64,000 bases of DNA from Carallia brachiata (GCA_021464245.1 JADCRB010000032.1:1166025-1230024); one strand, 5' to 3'; shown: positions 26,601 through 37,914, counted from the first letter of the stretch. Numbers and translations: made by a program. Notes: generated by a model not told the origin, from the sequence alone.

Positions 26601-27720
26601 TTATTTTTATATTTCGTTTCTTTATGTTTCCCACTATATGTATGTATAAAAGAGATATGGGTCGGGCTCAGATCTATAATCCATTCTCATTCAGCCCAAT
26701 TCCAGCCCATTCATAGGCGATTTCGATCTTTTTTTAACCCATTTTTGTGGGCATTGCTGACGATATGCTGTTGTTACCCTCGATATCCTCTACCTCACTT
26801 GTACCAAGTACAGCTTAGTAATAAAGACACCAAATTTTATTAGATTAAAAGTTCTGAATTTACCCACTGAAATACCATGCACCTTGATGCAGCGTCTATG
26901 GATCCAATTTTTATGTTATTTTTAATTGTTAATTGACTAACCGCTAATTATTATTAATGATCAAAAAAAAAATTCTAAATTTGAGTACTTATCGAGATAA
27001 TTACTGAGAGGAAACTTATATATAATCTAATGTGAGTAATGATATAATTATTTAATTTGTTCACACTCCTTGAAATACGGGCATAATATTTCTAAACAGT
27101 TCAAGTTTAGACATAACCCTCCTTTTCTCATCTTTTTAACCTAATGAAAAAAGTATACATTCTTTTTAAATAACATCATATAAATTTATTTTATAATTTT
27201 TAATTTTAATTAAATATTATTTAAATTTTTATTTTTTATTTATATTTGACATTAATTTAATTTAAGTGATTTAAGAGCAAGTGAAATTAAAAAAAAAAAA
27301 AAAGTCGACATGGCAATGGACTTGTTTCTCCGAGTTGATCCTTACCTCCATCTGGGATTCATGTTCAGTATTCGATCGTTTACCAGTTATGATCTCATTA
27401 TTTTGTGGACCCTCAAAATAATAAATTACGGAGGGTCCACAAGTTACTACAACTTTCTACAAGCATCGTGGACCTTGATGGTGGACACTTAGATGCAGAA
27501 GCACGAGTGCTCCACTCAAATTGACAGATAGCTATACATTAGTTAATTAATATTAATGCACCTTTGGCCGGCACCGGTTTGTGGTGGTGAGAGCTGCTAG
27601 AAACTTTCAAAGCATATCCACTTCTCATTTGCCTGGCAACCCCGCCATCCTCTTTCGGACAATTGAATTGACTGACTTTTGGGCACCTGCCCCTAATTGA
27701 TTTTTGAAAGTACCTTTCAC

Positions 27721-28314
27721 GAGGTGTATGACGCCAATTAATAGGTTGAATAGAATTCGCTTAGAAAAATACGATTTAAATTTAATTTAAAAAATAGTGT
27801 AACTTGAAGTAACTTAAATTTAAAATGACTCGAAAATATTTGATCAAACTCGAACTTAACTTTAACTCGATCCATTTGAAAATTTTTTTTTTCTTAAGGG
27901 AATTTTTTTTTTACATATTTTATATTATAAAAAGTATAATTTTATTATTCCCAATAGATATTTTAATTGTAAATTTTTTAAAAATATTTTGAGATTTTTT
28001 ATATAATTTTAAATTTTATTTTAATTTTTTAGAATGTTTTAAAAAAATTTCTTCAATTATTTTTTACTTATATAATTTTCTTTGATTTTTAAGAATTTTT
28101 AATAAATTTTTTAAATTTTTATAAAAAATGTCACGTCATTATTTTGGATGATATGACAAACTCATGAGTTGACTCGAACTCGAATCGAATTCAAAGTGAG
28201 TTAACCCAAATGATCTGAAAATAATCTGACTTATAAATAACCCGACTTAAAGTTATCTAAACCTGAAACGACCTAAACCGAACCCAACTCCATGACTCAT
28301 TTTAACACCTATAA
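27721..28314. mobile_element. hAT-like MITE (about 595 bp) in block B
   Basis: Absent from block C, where GTACGTTCCACCCCAGACGCC is continuous (36,770). It is flanked by TTTCAC (27,715-27,720 and 28,315-28,320). Its ends carry GGTGT motifs in inverted orientation (GAGGTGTATG on the left; the right-end complement is TATAGGTGTTAAAATGAG). The right interior is rich in GACCCAA/GACTCGAA words typical of plant non-autonomous hAT elements. No open frame. Confidence 0.65.
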
Positions 28315-28404
28315 TTTCACCCCACACGCCCTTTCCTCGTGCCATTTAAGTCTAATTTTCCGAGCAACGCTTGGTTTAATATATACGGAATATTTAGTTA
28401 AATA

Positions 28405-28585
28405 TAGAAAGTATAGATGTAAGATAAATGTATAATAATTAATTAATTATTTTATAAATTAGTTGATTAATATTTATAAAAAAATAAATTTATTTTTTAT
28501 TATTTTTAATTATCAATATTAATTATTTAATTATATAAATTAATTAATCAATTATTGTACATCTATTATGTGTCAACTTTTTTTG
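28405..28585. mobile_element. AT-rich inverted-repeat MITE, family member 1
   Basis: Left arm (TAGATGTAAGATAAATGTAT, then AATAATTAATTAATTATTTT) and right arm (AATTAATTAATCAATTATTG, TACATCTATTATGTG) are inverted near-copies around an AAATTTATTTTTTATTA centre. Related copies lie at 36,880-37,070 (the duplicated block) and 47,745-47,890 (the FRS10/SVR7 intergenic region). Confidence 0.6.
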
Positions 28586-28907
28586 TATTTAGATAATATG
28601 TATAAATTATAGTCAACCTTCACTTATAAATCCAGATCATGCGGATTTCTTATGTACCAAAAAAATAAATTCAGACAATGCCCTGTTAAATTAGTTAATT
28701 TATGGCTTTTTTTTAATATATTTATCCATATCTTTGTGTGTATATCATAGTTTTTTTTTTAGATTAAGCTGTTATATATAATATAATAATTAAATGATAC
28801 TGTATTATTATTTTAATATTATTTTAGCCAGAGTATGTAACAGTGGTACTCCGTTTTACCTGCACAATGGGCTAAAATTTTGTGACTTATAACGTATTTT
28901 AGCTCGC

Positions 28908-28914
28908 TATGTAA
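28908..28914 (+). promoter_or_regulatory. Altered TATA position of the first membrane-protein gene
   Basis: GCTCGCTATGTAATGG here aligns with GCTCGCTATAAAATGG at the second copy (37,962), at equal distance (148-149 bp) from the ATG. The canonical TATAAAA is lost in this copy. Confidence 0.5.
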
Positions 28915-29056
28915 TGGGGAGATAGCCTTCGGGCTCACTTAGCGACTTTCTCCAAGCGACCTATCAAAGACGCCTCCCCTTAATTCTGATAGCCTCCACG
29001 CACTTCCCCTCAATTCCAATAGCCTTTCCTTCCCAAGAAAGCAAGAACCAAAAACG

Positions 29057-29743
29057 ATGGATCAACCTGAGGACCACCATAACCTTCAAACAGTTGAGAA
29101 GCTCAACAACAAGTTGCAGTTCCTGAAAAGGGTCTTACAGTTCCTCATTTCATTCTCGTTATTTTCTATGTTTCTTGTTGTCCCAATTCCTTCAACGTCC
29201 CAATTCCTCACCAGGATACTCTCGTTGTTGTCCCGTGCACTCGAGAGGAAATTCATGCTCCTCATTTGTAATGGGATTCTTGCTTTTCTTGCCAAGAAGT
29301 CTGTTTCTTCCTCCTCTTCCTCTCCATCTGGGTCCTCTGCCCTTGATGGTCAGCTATCAACATCCAATCTAGAAACAGTAACAGTTGATGAAGAATTGCC
29401 CGTGGTAGACATGGTAGCTCATCTGGAAGACGATATTATTCTTGTTAACCCATGGGCAGCAGCAGAAGAAGAAGAGGAAGATGAAAAAGAAGCTGATGAA
29501 GGCCAAGTAGAACATGAGATTAAATATGTAGAAAAGGAAGAAAATGAAGGCATACAAGAAGAAGAAAGAGGGTCATTGGAGAAACAAGAGATAGATGAAG
29601 ATGGAGAAGAAGCAGCGCCAGCAGCAGAAGCAAATGAAGAGGTGGCCAATACAGAAGAACTGAACAGGAGAATTGAAGAATTTATAAGAAAAATGAAGGA
29701 AGAAATCAGAATTGAAGCTCAACAACAACTCATTGCAGTGTAA
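29057..29743 (+). CDS. Plant membrane-anchored acidic coiled-coil protein of unknown function, copy 1
   Basis: Single-exon protein of 228 aa. I recall similar uncharacterised plant proteins (DUF4408-like N-terminal layout), but no function is known to me. Seen in the sequence: a short hydrophilic N-terminus with a basic helix (KLNNKLQFLKRVLQF), a hydrophobic segment at about 27-46 (FLISFSLFSMFLVVPIP), and a second at about 66-81 (FMLLICNGILAFLA). A Ser run (83-95) follows, then a Glu-rich acidic region (about 137-195) predicted to be helical. The C-terminus is an amphipathic helix (ELNRRIEEFIRKMKEEIRIE). The ATG follows a leader conserved with copy 2. Its neighbour at 38,110 is a near-identical paralogue carried in a duplicated block with SHT flanks. 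Confidence 0.75.
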   Translation: MDQPEDHHNLQTVEKLNNKLQFLKRVLQFLISFSLFSMFLVVPIPSTSQFLTRILSLLSRALERKFMLLICNGILAFLAKKSVSSSSSSPSGSSALDGQLSTSNLETVTVDEELPVVDMVAHLEDDIILVNPWAAAEEEEEDEKEADEGQVEHEIKYVEKEENEGIQEEERGSLEKQEIDEDGEEAAPAAEANEEVANTEELNRRIEEFIRKMKEEIRIEAQQQLIAV

Positions 29744-30549
29744 TATATATAGTTGCTTATAGGAAATCTCTGATAGAGTCGCTATCTGCGTTTTAAGCAT
29801 TGGTCCTGTTGTTGTTAACGAAAGGTTGTTCATCATCTTTTGAGTCTTTTTCTCGTGCCTTTTCCTAGCGCTGTTCTTTTACTCTGAATAAGCCAATCTT
29901 GATTCTTGAACTAGTGGCCCCTCACTTTCAGTCTGTCCAGAATGTAAGGTCATTTTTCTGTAGTGTAACGTTGGTGTTGCAACTCAAAAAGGCACAAGAC
30001 ATGCACATTATAGTAAGATACGATAAAAAGATTAAAATGTGGTGTAAGTGTTTTCACAATTCGAAAGCGAGAATTCCAAGTCAAAAATCAGGATTTTCCA
30101 CTTAACGGTGTATTTGGCATGTCAAGTATCATGTTGACCTTCTTGTCTTTCAGAACTGAGTCAGGGAGTACATCAAATATTGTTTTTTTTTTTTTTTTCG
30201 TTTCCTTTCACTTCGTCAACGAAAGGAAGAAGAATATTTGTTCCTCGCTTGTTTGGAGAACGGAAAAAGATTTGCGCCGTTCGTAGTGCGGGAGAAAATG
30301 TAAATTATTATTAATGAAATATACCCACATTATTTATTTATGGAAGAATATGTTTTTAAAAATATAACTTTTTTAAAATTAAAAAATTTTATTTTTTTAA
30401 CTAATAACATGTGGAATCTATATTTTTTAATTCTAAAATAATATTTATTTAATTTTAAATTTAAATTTTATTTTTTTTATTCTATGAGTTATAACTGATT
30501 ATACTTTGTTTGTAATACAAGACCGGGATCCATTCCATAGCCAAATGTC

Positions 30550-30752
30550 GGTGGCCAAATAACATTCAATTAACGTTTAATTTGTCTAATAAGATTTATG
30601 TTTTGTATAATTAAAATTAAAAAATTTGAATTACAAAAATAATAATATTTTTTTATTATTTTTTATTATTATAATTACGTAATATATGAATCATATTATA
30701 AAAATTAAATATTATTTAAATATTATTTAAGCAGATTATTTGGCCAACTATC
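30550..30752. mobile_element. Small MITE-like insertion in block B
   Basis: Near-inverted ends GTGGCCAAATAAC and (complement of the right end) GTTGGCCAAATAAT bound about 200 bp of A+T-rich DNA. The region is absent from block C (about 39,470), although the deletion/insertion edges are not sharp. Confidence 0.45.
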
Positions 30753-31552
30753 TTCTCCGTATAAGACCATACTATACGGTTACAGGACGTGTCTCTAAAA
30801 TCTCACTTTTTTGAGAATTAAGAAAAGATCCATGCGAAAGTGAACCTGTAAGAAGGCCATAGAAAAGGACAACACAAATGGACGGGACATAAAAGCCACC
30901 TGGGGTGTCAGCAGATCGCATAATAAGTATGCATTAATTATGTGCTAGGGGTTTGACGTCCACCAACTTGATTATTAAGGTTAAACTTACATTAATTATA
31001 TTATAATTATTTAAGTTGTTTGTACTATTTTTAGATATAAAAGTATACATAAATAATATTTTTTGATAAAATTATGAAGCATTAATTTTATTTTTCACAT
31101 TTAAAAAAAAAGTGTGTAAATGACAACTAATTAACCAAGGAGCGGGATCAAATTATGAAGTCTCAATTATTGTGGCTGAAAGTGAAATCCCCAGGAAGTT
31201 CTAGCACTTAATCACTAGCCACCAAATTAAATAATGACACAATATCCAGTATGCATCATGAGTTAATCTGCTCATAGCGGAGCCATTCAGTGGTGATCAT
31301 CGTCGTTCATTAATTTATACTGCCCATGTTACTTTTTTTTTTTTTTCCGGTCTATTGTGTTACTTTATATTATTATTTTTTTTACACAAATAATAATTAA
31401 CAGTTAATCAATTAATTATTAATAAAAAGACAAAAAAATACAAATTTAAAATACTGCACAAAAAAGAAGTACCTTACCCACAAAGTGGATAACCTCCGCA
31501 AATGTGGAGGAGTGTGTTAGTTTAATATATCAATTTTGTTTTCAGACACATC

Positions 31553-31579
31553 AGAGAGAGAGAGAGAGAGAGAGAGAGA
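31553..31579. repeat. (GA)n microsatellite, SHT upstream block copy 2
   Basis: Pure GA tract of about 13 units, at the paralogous place of the tract at 20,854. Confidence 0.9.
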
Positions 31580-31935
31580 TCGTTGTTAGCTTCGTATCCA
31601 TTTCTTTCTACCCACTGTAACCAGCTACAATGGATAGAGACAAACTTTCTGCCAACCTCAAGGCATAGTACAGAAGCAGCGAGATAACTTTTGGACCAAA
31701 AAACTAGATAGTTTTGAGGAAATTCTCAACACGTGCATTCATTTCCTAGGCGCCAAGCATTCCTGATTTCAACCGACCAAACACTCACGAACAACTGGGA
31801 TTCACCAGACAAAAACAATGATTACCCTCATTCTTAGCCCTTTGAGCCCAGTGCACGAAAGACACTAAACCATGTAATAATACTAACAACAGAATGACGG
31901 CAACAAATATGGGAGTTGTTGGTATTTTTGACAAT

Positions 31936-32143
31936 GAGAAAATGTATATAGGCTGATATTTAATATGTCGATTTTTATTTTAAATAGAATTGTGACTGTT
32001 ATTTTTGAAATAAAAATTGATATTTTTGTAACACTTATTATTTTTACGTTTCAAAAATATCAATTACGGTTTCAAAAATAACAGGCGCAATTTATCCCTT
32101 AACAAAATTTAAAACATTTTACTCGACCCATATAAGTTTACTC
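31936..32143. mobile_element. Mutator-like MITE (208 bp) with 9-bp target duplication
   Basis: Flanked by exact direct repeats TTTGACAAT (31,927-31,935 and 32,144-32,152), while the sister copies carry a single TTTGACAAT here. The terminal inverted repeats are imperfect, about 22 bp: GAGAAAATGTATATAGGCTGAT, and the right-end complement GAGTAAACTTATATGGGTCGAG. The interior folds back (TTTTTGAAATAAAAATTGATATTT against its complement). Non-coding. A 9-bp duplication points to Mutator-type transposition. Confidence 0.85.
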
Positions 32144-32197
32144 TTTGACAATAACTGGACATTAATTCACATTTGACAACAGATAAGTATTGCCTTT

Positions 32198-33480
32198 TCT
32201 GTAGTCTACTTTCTTTTATTTTTCCTTTAATTTGTACCACTACACATATATGTATGTGTTTGTGTGTATTTGCGTGTACGTCTTGTTAGAACAGAAAAAA
32301 AGAATAAAATTGAAAATGAAAGAATTGTTTCAAATTGTATAACAATATTATTTTACTTAAGGCAAAATTCGCTCTCACTAGATTGCAACAGAGGTATAAT
32401 GCGAATTCCCTCACAGGATAAAATGAAGCACGTTCGACTGCAGGTTACAATACTGAAATCGAGTTCTCGAGAAGTTGTTGTAATATCCAAAATTACTCAG
32501 AAAAGGTGAATTAATTTTTATATCTTCTCTATATTTATATGAATGGTCAATTTGCATATTTATAGGACGAATAATAAGATAATTATTTGACCAAGAAATA
32601 TATCTTTTGGGTTCAATGGACACGACTATTCAACGTGTCCTTTCATCAATAGACACATATTTATAACTACCAAATTAATTAGGGAACACGACTTTTCTAT
32701 TTTGAAAATTTTCTCAATATGTTGCTGCCGTAAACCTGACATTCAAATCTTAAAGCACAATTTGGTTCCAAAAATTTTGGACAGCATGCAAAAAATATTC
32801 TGTTGCCATCGTCTACAAATAGTTGAAGGATTGCCATCATAATTAGCTTCGGAACAAAGCTTGACACCACCTACCTAGATGAGGTTATGCGATACGGGAT
32901 TGTCAACTGAGTGCATGTGTCCGATTCTCAACTGGGAATAAGTTTTTTTTAATCATAATTTTAAGAATTGAATTAATTCGACAATCAAATTAATGAATCA
33001 AAGACTTAAAACTTAAATGAATTTAGTTCATATATTTAACAAGACAAAGAAATGACCCAAAAAAAATTGTTCGACCTAATTGCCACAAACAGTTGGATCA
33101 ATCCAATCAAATTAGTGAGCTAGTAAGATTAATGTTAAAAAATTTGTATATAATTATATTTTCAATTAATAATGCTTTTACATATGTGTTTAAATATCAT
33201 TTTAATAATATTTTATTTCTTTATATATGATATATAAATATAATTATTAATCCACTGATCCGATCATCATTGGGCTGACGGTAAAACCATTAATGGATTG
33301 GATCTGATCCTAAATCGGATCAGGTCCAATCCGAATTCAAAAACCATGCTTGATATGGTAAGTTAAACCGCCAGCCAGCTTAAAACGATTATTTTAACTT
33401 CAAGCGGCCTTTTAAACAAACGCTAGTGGTCGTAGGCCTAGGGGAAGCAGGGCCCAATCTTTTAAATATTGTAGCACGGA
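32198..33480 (+). repeat. SHT 3'-flank block, copy C
   Basis: Aligns with copy B from CTACTTTCTTTTATTTTTCC onwards (the TATGTATGTGTTTGTGTGTATT word, then TTGCTGCCGTAAACCTGA at 32,719) through CTAGTGGTCGTAGGCCTAGG at 33,423. It is interrupted by the insertion at 32,281-32,717. Confidence 0.8.
32281..32717. mobile_element. About 437-bp insertion, possibly a solo LTR
   Basis: Present only in block C: block B reads TTTGTGTGAATGTTGCTGCC, with no gap. The inserted DNA starts near TTGTTAGAAC and ends near TCTCAATA. It contains a TATA-like CTATATTTATATGAATGG and no coding capacity. Size and promoter-like content fit a solo LTR or TRIM, but clean TG...CA ends and a 5-bp target duplication are not evident. 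Confidence 0.4.
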
Positions 33481-33694
33481 CAACGCTTCTGGGATATGGT
33501 TTGGGTTTGAAGGCCAATGCTTTGGGTAAAAAAAAAATATTCCTTTGATAGAGACAAAAAAAAAATAAAAATAAAAAATTCCTTTGATGGGTTAATGCAA
33601 ATATTTTTTTAACAGAAAAAAAAGATCTATCGTAAGTATATTAGTTATCAGATCTGTAAGGTCATATTCTCTACAAAATTTGATATTTTATTTT

Positions 33695-34800
33695 ACTAAT
33701 GCAGACAAGATCTTCATATTACATTAAGATTTCTTCTTTTTATTTTTGTTTTCTTATTCTAGGTAGGATTTCCATATACAAAAGGTTTTCTTTTTCTTTT
33801 TATTTGTTGTTTTCCTATCTTGGATAGGATTTCCATATCACATTAGGATTTTTTTCTTTTTATATTTTATTTTCCTACTCTTGGTAGGATTTCTATATTA
33901 CATTAGAATTTCTTTTTCTCACCTTTTGTTTTTCCTACCCTAGATAGAATCTCCATGTTACATTAAAATTTATTTTATTATTTGTTTTCCTATCTTGGGT
34001 AGGATTTCTATATTATATTAGGATTTTTTTATATGTTGTTTTCCCATTCTGTATAGTATTTCTATATTATACTATGAATTCTCCTTTTTATTTTAGGTTA
34101 ATATAAAAAAATATTACTACCTTTGTATTTTTTTACAAATTTAACATAACTTATAAAAATTTACAAATTTAGTATAGTTTAATTATTTTTTAATAAATCT
34201 AGTACAATATTTACAAACTAACAAATTTAGAATAGTTTAATTAATTTCTAATAAATCTAGCATGCTGTCAGTTAAAAATAATCCAATTTTTTTGTATGCA
34301 CATAACAAACATAACATTTTGGGGTTTTAAACTGTATTAGATTTAGACGTACACTTATCATATATATATTATATATTAAGGGATTTGATTACTTTTAACT
34401 GGTTATTTTTAACTGACAGCGTATTAAATTTATAAATTTTGAAAGGTTGTGCTAAATTTGTTAGAAAATAATTGAACTGTACTAGATTTATAAATTTTTA
34501 AAAATTGTGCTAAATTTATTAAAAAATGTAAAGGTGGTGATTTTTTTTGAAATTAACCCTTTTATTTTTGTTTTCATGTACATTAGGAATTCTTGTTTTT
34601 ACTTTTTGTTTTCCTACCCTAGATATGATTTCCATATTACATTAATATTTCTTTTTTTTTTTTTGTTTTCTTATCTTGAGCAGGATTTCCATATTAGATT
34701 AAAATTTTTTCTTTTTATGCTTTGTTTCCTACTCTGGATAGGATTTCCATATTAATTTCTTCTTTTTATTTTTTTCCCATCTTTGGTAGGATTTTAGTTT
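33695..34800. repeat. Degenerate minisatellite, copy C (interrupted)
   Basis: Same unit family as 25,960-26,600 and in the same order, split by the insertion at 34,097-34,557. One part of a unit (CCTATCTCAGGTAGGATTTC in copy B) is missing after the insertion. Confidence 0.8.
34097..34557. mobile_element. Foldback (long-TIR) MITE, copy 1
   Basis: A 460-bp element whose two ends are long inverted repeats of more than 100 bp: left GGTTAATATAAAAAAATATT..ACCTTT; right-end complement GGTTAATTTCAAAAAAAATC..ACCTTT. Both arms repeat an ACAAATTTAGTATAGTTTAA-type word. It is flanked by TTTTATTTT on both sides (8-9 bp) and absent from block B, where the minisatellite is continuous. A second copy lies at 40,949-41,443. 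Features fit a Mutator-like non-autonomous element. Confidence 0.85.
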
Positions 34801-34985
34801 GAAACCGCTCAATATTCAGTCTATTTGACTAACTTATTTGGACTAACCTAAACTGGACCTCGAAAAGTAGTAAAAGTCTCCCAATAGATATTTAACGCGG
34901 TTATATTTTTAGAATTCAAATTCAAAATTTCTGATTAAATGACAACGAATTCCTTTTATTTGTACCAACACCTGCTGGTATCTTT
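34795..34985. repeat. About 190-bp insert between 15-bp direct repeats
   Basis: TCTTTGGTAGGATTT precedes and follows an unrelated 175-190 bp segment (AGTTTGAAACCGCTC ... CACCTGCTGGTA). Block B has one TTTGGTAGGATTT there. A long target-site duplication fits a SINE/LINE-type insertion, or templated filler at a repaired break. Confidence 0.6.
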
Positions 34986-35895
34986 GGTAGGATTTATATA
35001 TTAGACGAGGCTTACTTATTTTTATTTTTTGTTTCTTTATGTTTCCCACTATATGTATGTATAAAAGAGATATGGGTCGGGCTCAGATCTAGAATTCTTC
35101 CTCGTTCAGCCCAATCCCAGCCCATTCATAGGCAATTTCGATCTTTTTTTAACCCATTTTTGTGGCATTGCTGACGATACACAGTTGTTACTCTCGGTAT
35201 CCTCTGCCTCACTTGTACCAAATATTGTTTTTTTTTTTAATTAATATTTTTTTATTTATTTTTAATTCACGTAAGAAAAGTTGTGTTCTAGTAATAAAGC
35301 CACAATTTTGAATAAAAATTTTGAATTTGAATATTTGTCGGGACAATTGCTAGAATAAATTTACACAAGACCTAGATCGAGTCATGATTTAATTATTTGG
35401 ATCGTTTGCATCTTTTTGAATACAGACATAATATTTTCTAATGAGACAAGTTGAAACACAATTTTCGCTTTCTCATTTTTTCAACTAAATAAAAGAAATA
35501 TACATTTTTTTAATACCATCATCCAAATTTATTTTATTATTTTTAATTTCCATTAAATATCATTTAAAATTTTTTATTGTTATTTACATTTGACATTAAC
35601 TTAATTTAACTGATTTAAGAGCAAGTCATATTAAAAAAAAAAAAAAAAGCGAAGACAATGAACTTGTTTCTCCGAGTCGATCTTTGCCTGCATCCGGGGA
35701 TTGCATGTTCAGTATTCGATCGTTTGCCAATTAAGATCTCATTAACTATCGATCTGTAGATTTTGCTTCTTTCCGATGTGGACCCTTAACATAATAAATC
35801 ATGGAGGGTTCACAAATTACTACAACTTTCTACCAACACCGTGGATCTTGATCGTAGATGCATAAGCATAAGTGCTCTTCCAAAAGTTTTGTGGT

Positions 35896-36030
35896 GGTAA
35901 GTATAATTATTAGACCTGGTCTGGTCAATGAGTTGATCAAGAAATAAGATTATCCATAACCAAAAAAAAAGAAATAAGCTTATCAAGTCACTAGTTCAAC
36001 TGTCGAGTCATTAATTTAACTACATAAATA

Positions 36031-36068
<38 letters not shown>

Positions 36069-36645
36069 TTAATAAAATATTAACATCACATGAATTATAA
36101 TAAATAAAAAATATAATCTTAAAATATAAAAAATGAGAACAATACCTTATTTTTATAATTTAATATATTTATTTTTATTTATTAAATAATATTTGAGATA
36201 TCTATTTCTAATTTCATTGTAAATCTTGATATATATTTTTTATTCAATTAATATTAATTCAATATATTCATTTTTCTCAAACAACATATATCTTATGAGA
36301 ATTCAAAACCAATCTCTAAATTTTAATGATTAAAGAGTATAAAAAAAGTCTCAAATGATAAATTTGTGATAACAAATAAATATTAATTTATTAATAATTA
36401 AAATAAACAGTAAATTATTATACGACAAATAACAAAAAGTGGATAAAAAAGTGTGGTTTTTTAAAATGGTAAACCGTCAGTAGACTTCCAATTTTACTAA
36501 GTCACCAAAGTTTAGCCGAATTTGAACTAATTTGACTGAATTTTAACCGAGTAATATATTTTTTAGTCTAGTTATGTGATCTAATCTAAATTAACGTTCT
36601 GATTGTCAGATTTTCAGTTTAATCGATTGGGCCGGACTAAATCTG
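35896..36645. other. Block C-specific insertion, about 750 bp, A+T-rich
   Basis: Block B reads GTGGTGGTGAGAGCTGCTAG without interruption (27,580), whereas here the same word is split by about 750 bp. It includes an (AAT)n run at 36,025-36,062 and words like GGTCTGGTCAATGAGTTGAT seen in degenerate plant transposons. No coding capacity; ends not resolved. Confidence 0.5.
36025..36062. repeat. (AAT)n microsatellite
   Basis: Twelve or so AAT units follow an (AAAT) start, inside the block C-specific insertion. Confidence 0.9.
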
Positions 36646-36879
36646 GTGAGAGCTGCTAGAAACTTCCAAGCATATGTACTTGTCATTTACTTGGCGACCC
36701 CACCGTCCAGCGTCGGACATTTGAATTGACCGACTTTCGGGCTTTTGGCCCTAATTGATTTTTGAAAGTACGTTCCACCCCAGACGCCCATCCCTTGTGC
36801 CATCTAAGCCTAATTTTCCGAGCAACGCTTCTTCTTCTTTTTTTATTTTTATTTTCATTTTTAATATATACGACAAATT

Positions 36880-37070
36880 TAATTAAATATAAAAATTATA
36901 AATATAAGACAGACATATAATAAATGATTAATTATTTTATACAATTAATTAATTAATATTTTTAATAAAAATAAATTTATTTTTGATCAATTTTTATTAT
37001 AATTATTAATTATTTAATTATACAAATTAATTAATCGATTGTTACGTGTATATTCTGTATCTACTTTTTT
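36880..37070. mobile_element. AT-rich inverted-repeat MITE, family member 2
   Basis: Paralogous to 28,405-28,585 by block duplication, with the same TTAATTAATCGATTGTTACG and AATGATTAATTATTTTATAC arms. It therefore inserted before the duplication. Confidence 0.6.
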
Positions 37071-37373
37071 TTTGTATTTACCTAATCAGACTCTAATATG
37101 CAATTATGCATAACATATAGTCAATCTTTACTTATAAATCCAGACCATGCGGATTTCTTATGTACCAAAAAAATAAATCCTGACAATGCTATGTTAAATT
37201 AATTAATGTATGGCTTCCTTTTATATATATATATATATATCCATATCTCTGTGTGTATATCATAATATTGTTTACATTATACTGGTAGATATACTTAAAT
37301 CAAACTGTATTATTACTTTAATATTATTTTAGCGAGATTATATAATAGTGGTACTCCATTTTATCTAAACAAT

Positions 37374-37914
37374 TAGAGGTGTCAAAAAGTCGGGGTTGGG
37401 TCGGGTTTGAGTTGAGTCATTTTTAATTCAGGTCATTATTAGTTGGGTTACTTTCGAGTCACGTTATATTCGGTTTGGATTCGACTTCAATCGTTTTAAT
37501 TTTTTGTTAGATTCGGGTCAAATTCAATGTTGAATTCGAATTAATCTATTATTTTTTAACGTTGCTTTTCATTGAAGAAAAATATTTTAATTAAATCTAA
37601 AACTCATTTAAATAATGAATTAAATATCTAAATTTAAGTTTTTTTTATCATATATATATATATATACATATTCTACAAAAATGTACCCATTGGTACTTAA
37701 AAGGGAGATTAGTAAAAGCTAAAATTTTTTTACTATTTTATCTTTTTTATAATTAAACAAGTGACCCAAATTCGATTCAATTAAATCTAATTTTTTGGGT
37801 CATTTTTCGGATCCATTTACTTTTGAATTTGAATTGAAAAGTTAAATTCTTAACTCAATTTTACCAAATAAATTTAGTTAAATTATCCGATGAGATCACT
37901 TTTTGACATCTCTT
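37374..37914. mobile_element. hAT-type MITE (541 bp) with 8-bp target duplication
   Basis: Flanked by exact TAAACAAT repeats (37,366-37,373 and 37,915-37,922). The ends are inverted: TAGAGGTGTCAAAAAGT on the left; the right-end complement is AAGAGATGTCAAAAAGT. The sister block (28,862) has the site empty. TAGAGGTGTCAAAA ends with 8-bp duplications are typical of hAT. It carries GGGTCGGGTTTGAGTTGAG internally and no transposase. It sits about 45 bp upstream of the TATA box of the second membrane-protein gene. Confidence 0.88.

Larger units (their letters stand above)
30930..32200. repeat. SHT upstream block, copy 2 (orphan: no SHT gene follows)
   Basis: Aligns with 20,125-21,310 and 41,510-42,620, then stops at AAGTATTGCCTTTT (about 32,200). 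The next bases match the SHT2 3' flank, so no SHT coding sequence lies between upstream block and 3' flank. Confidence 0.8.
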
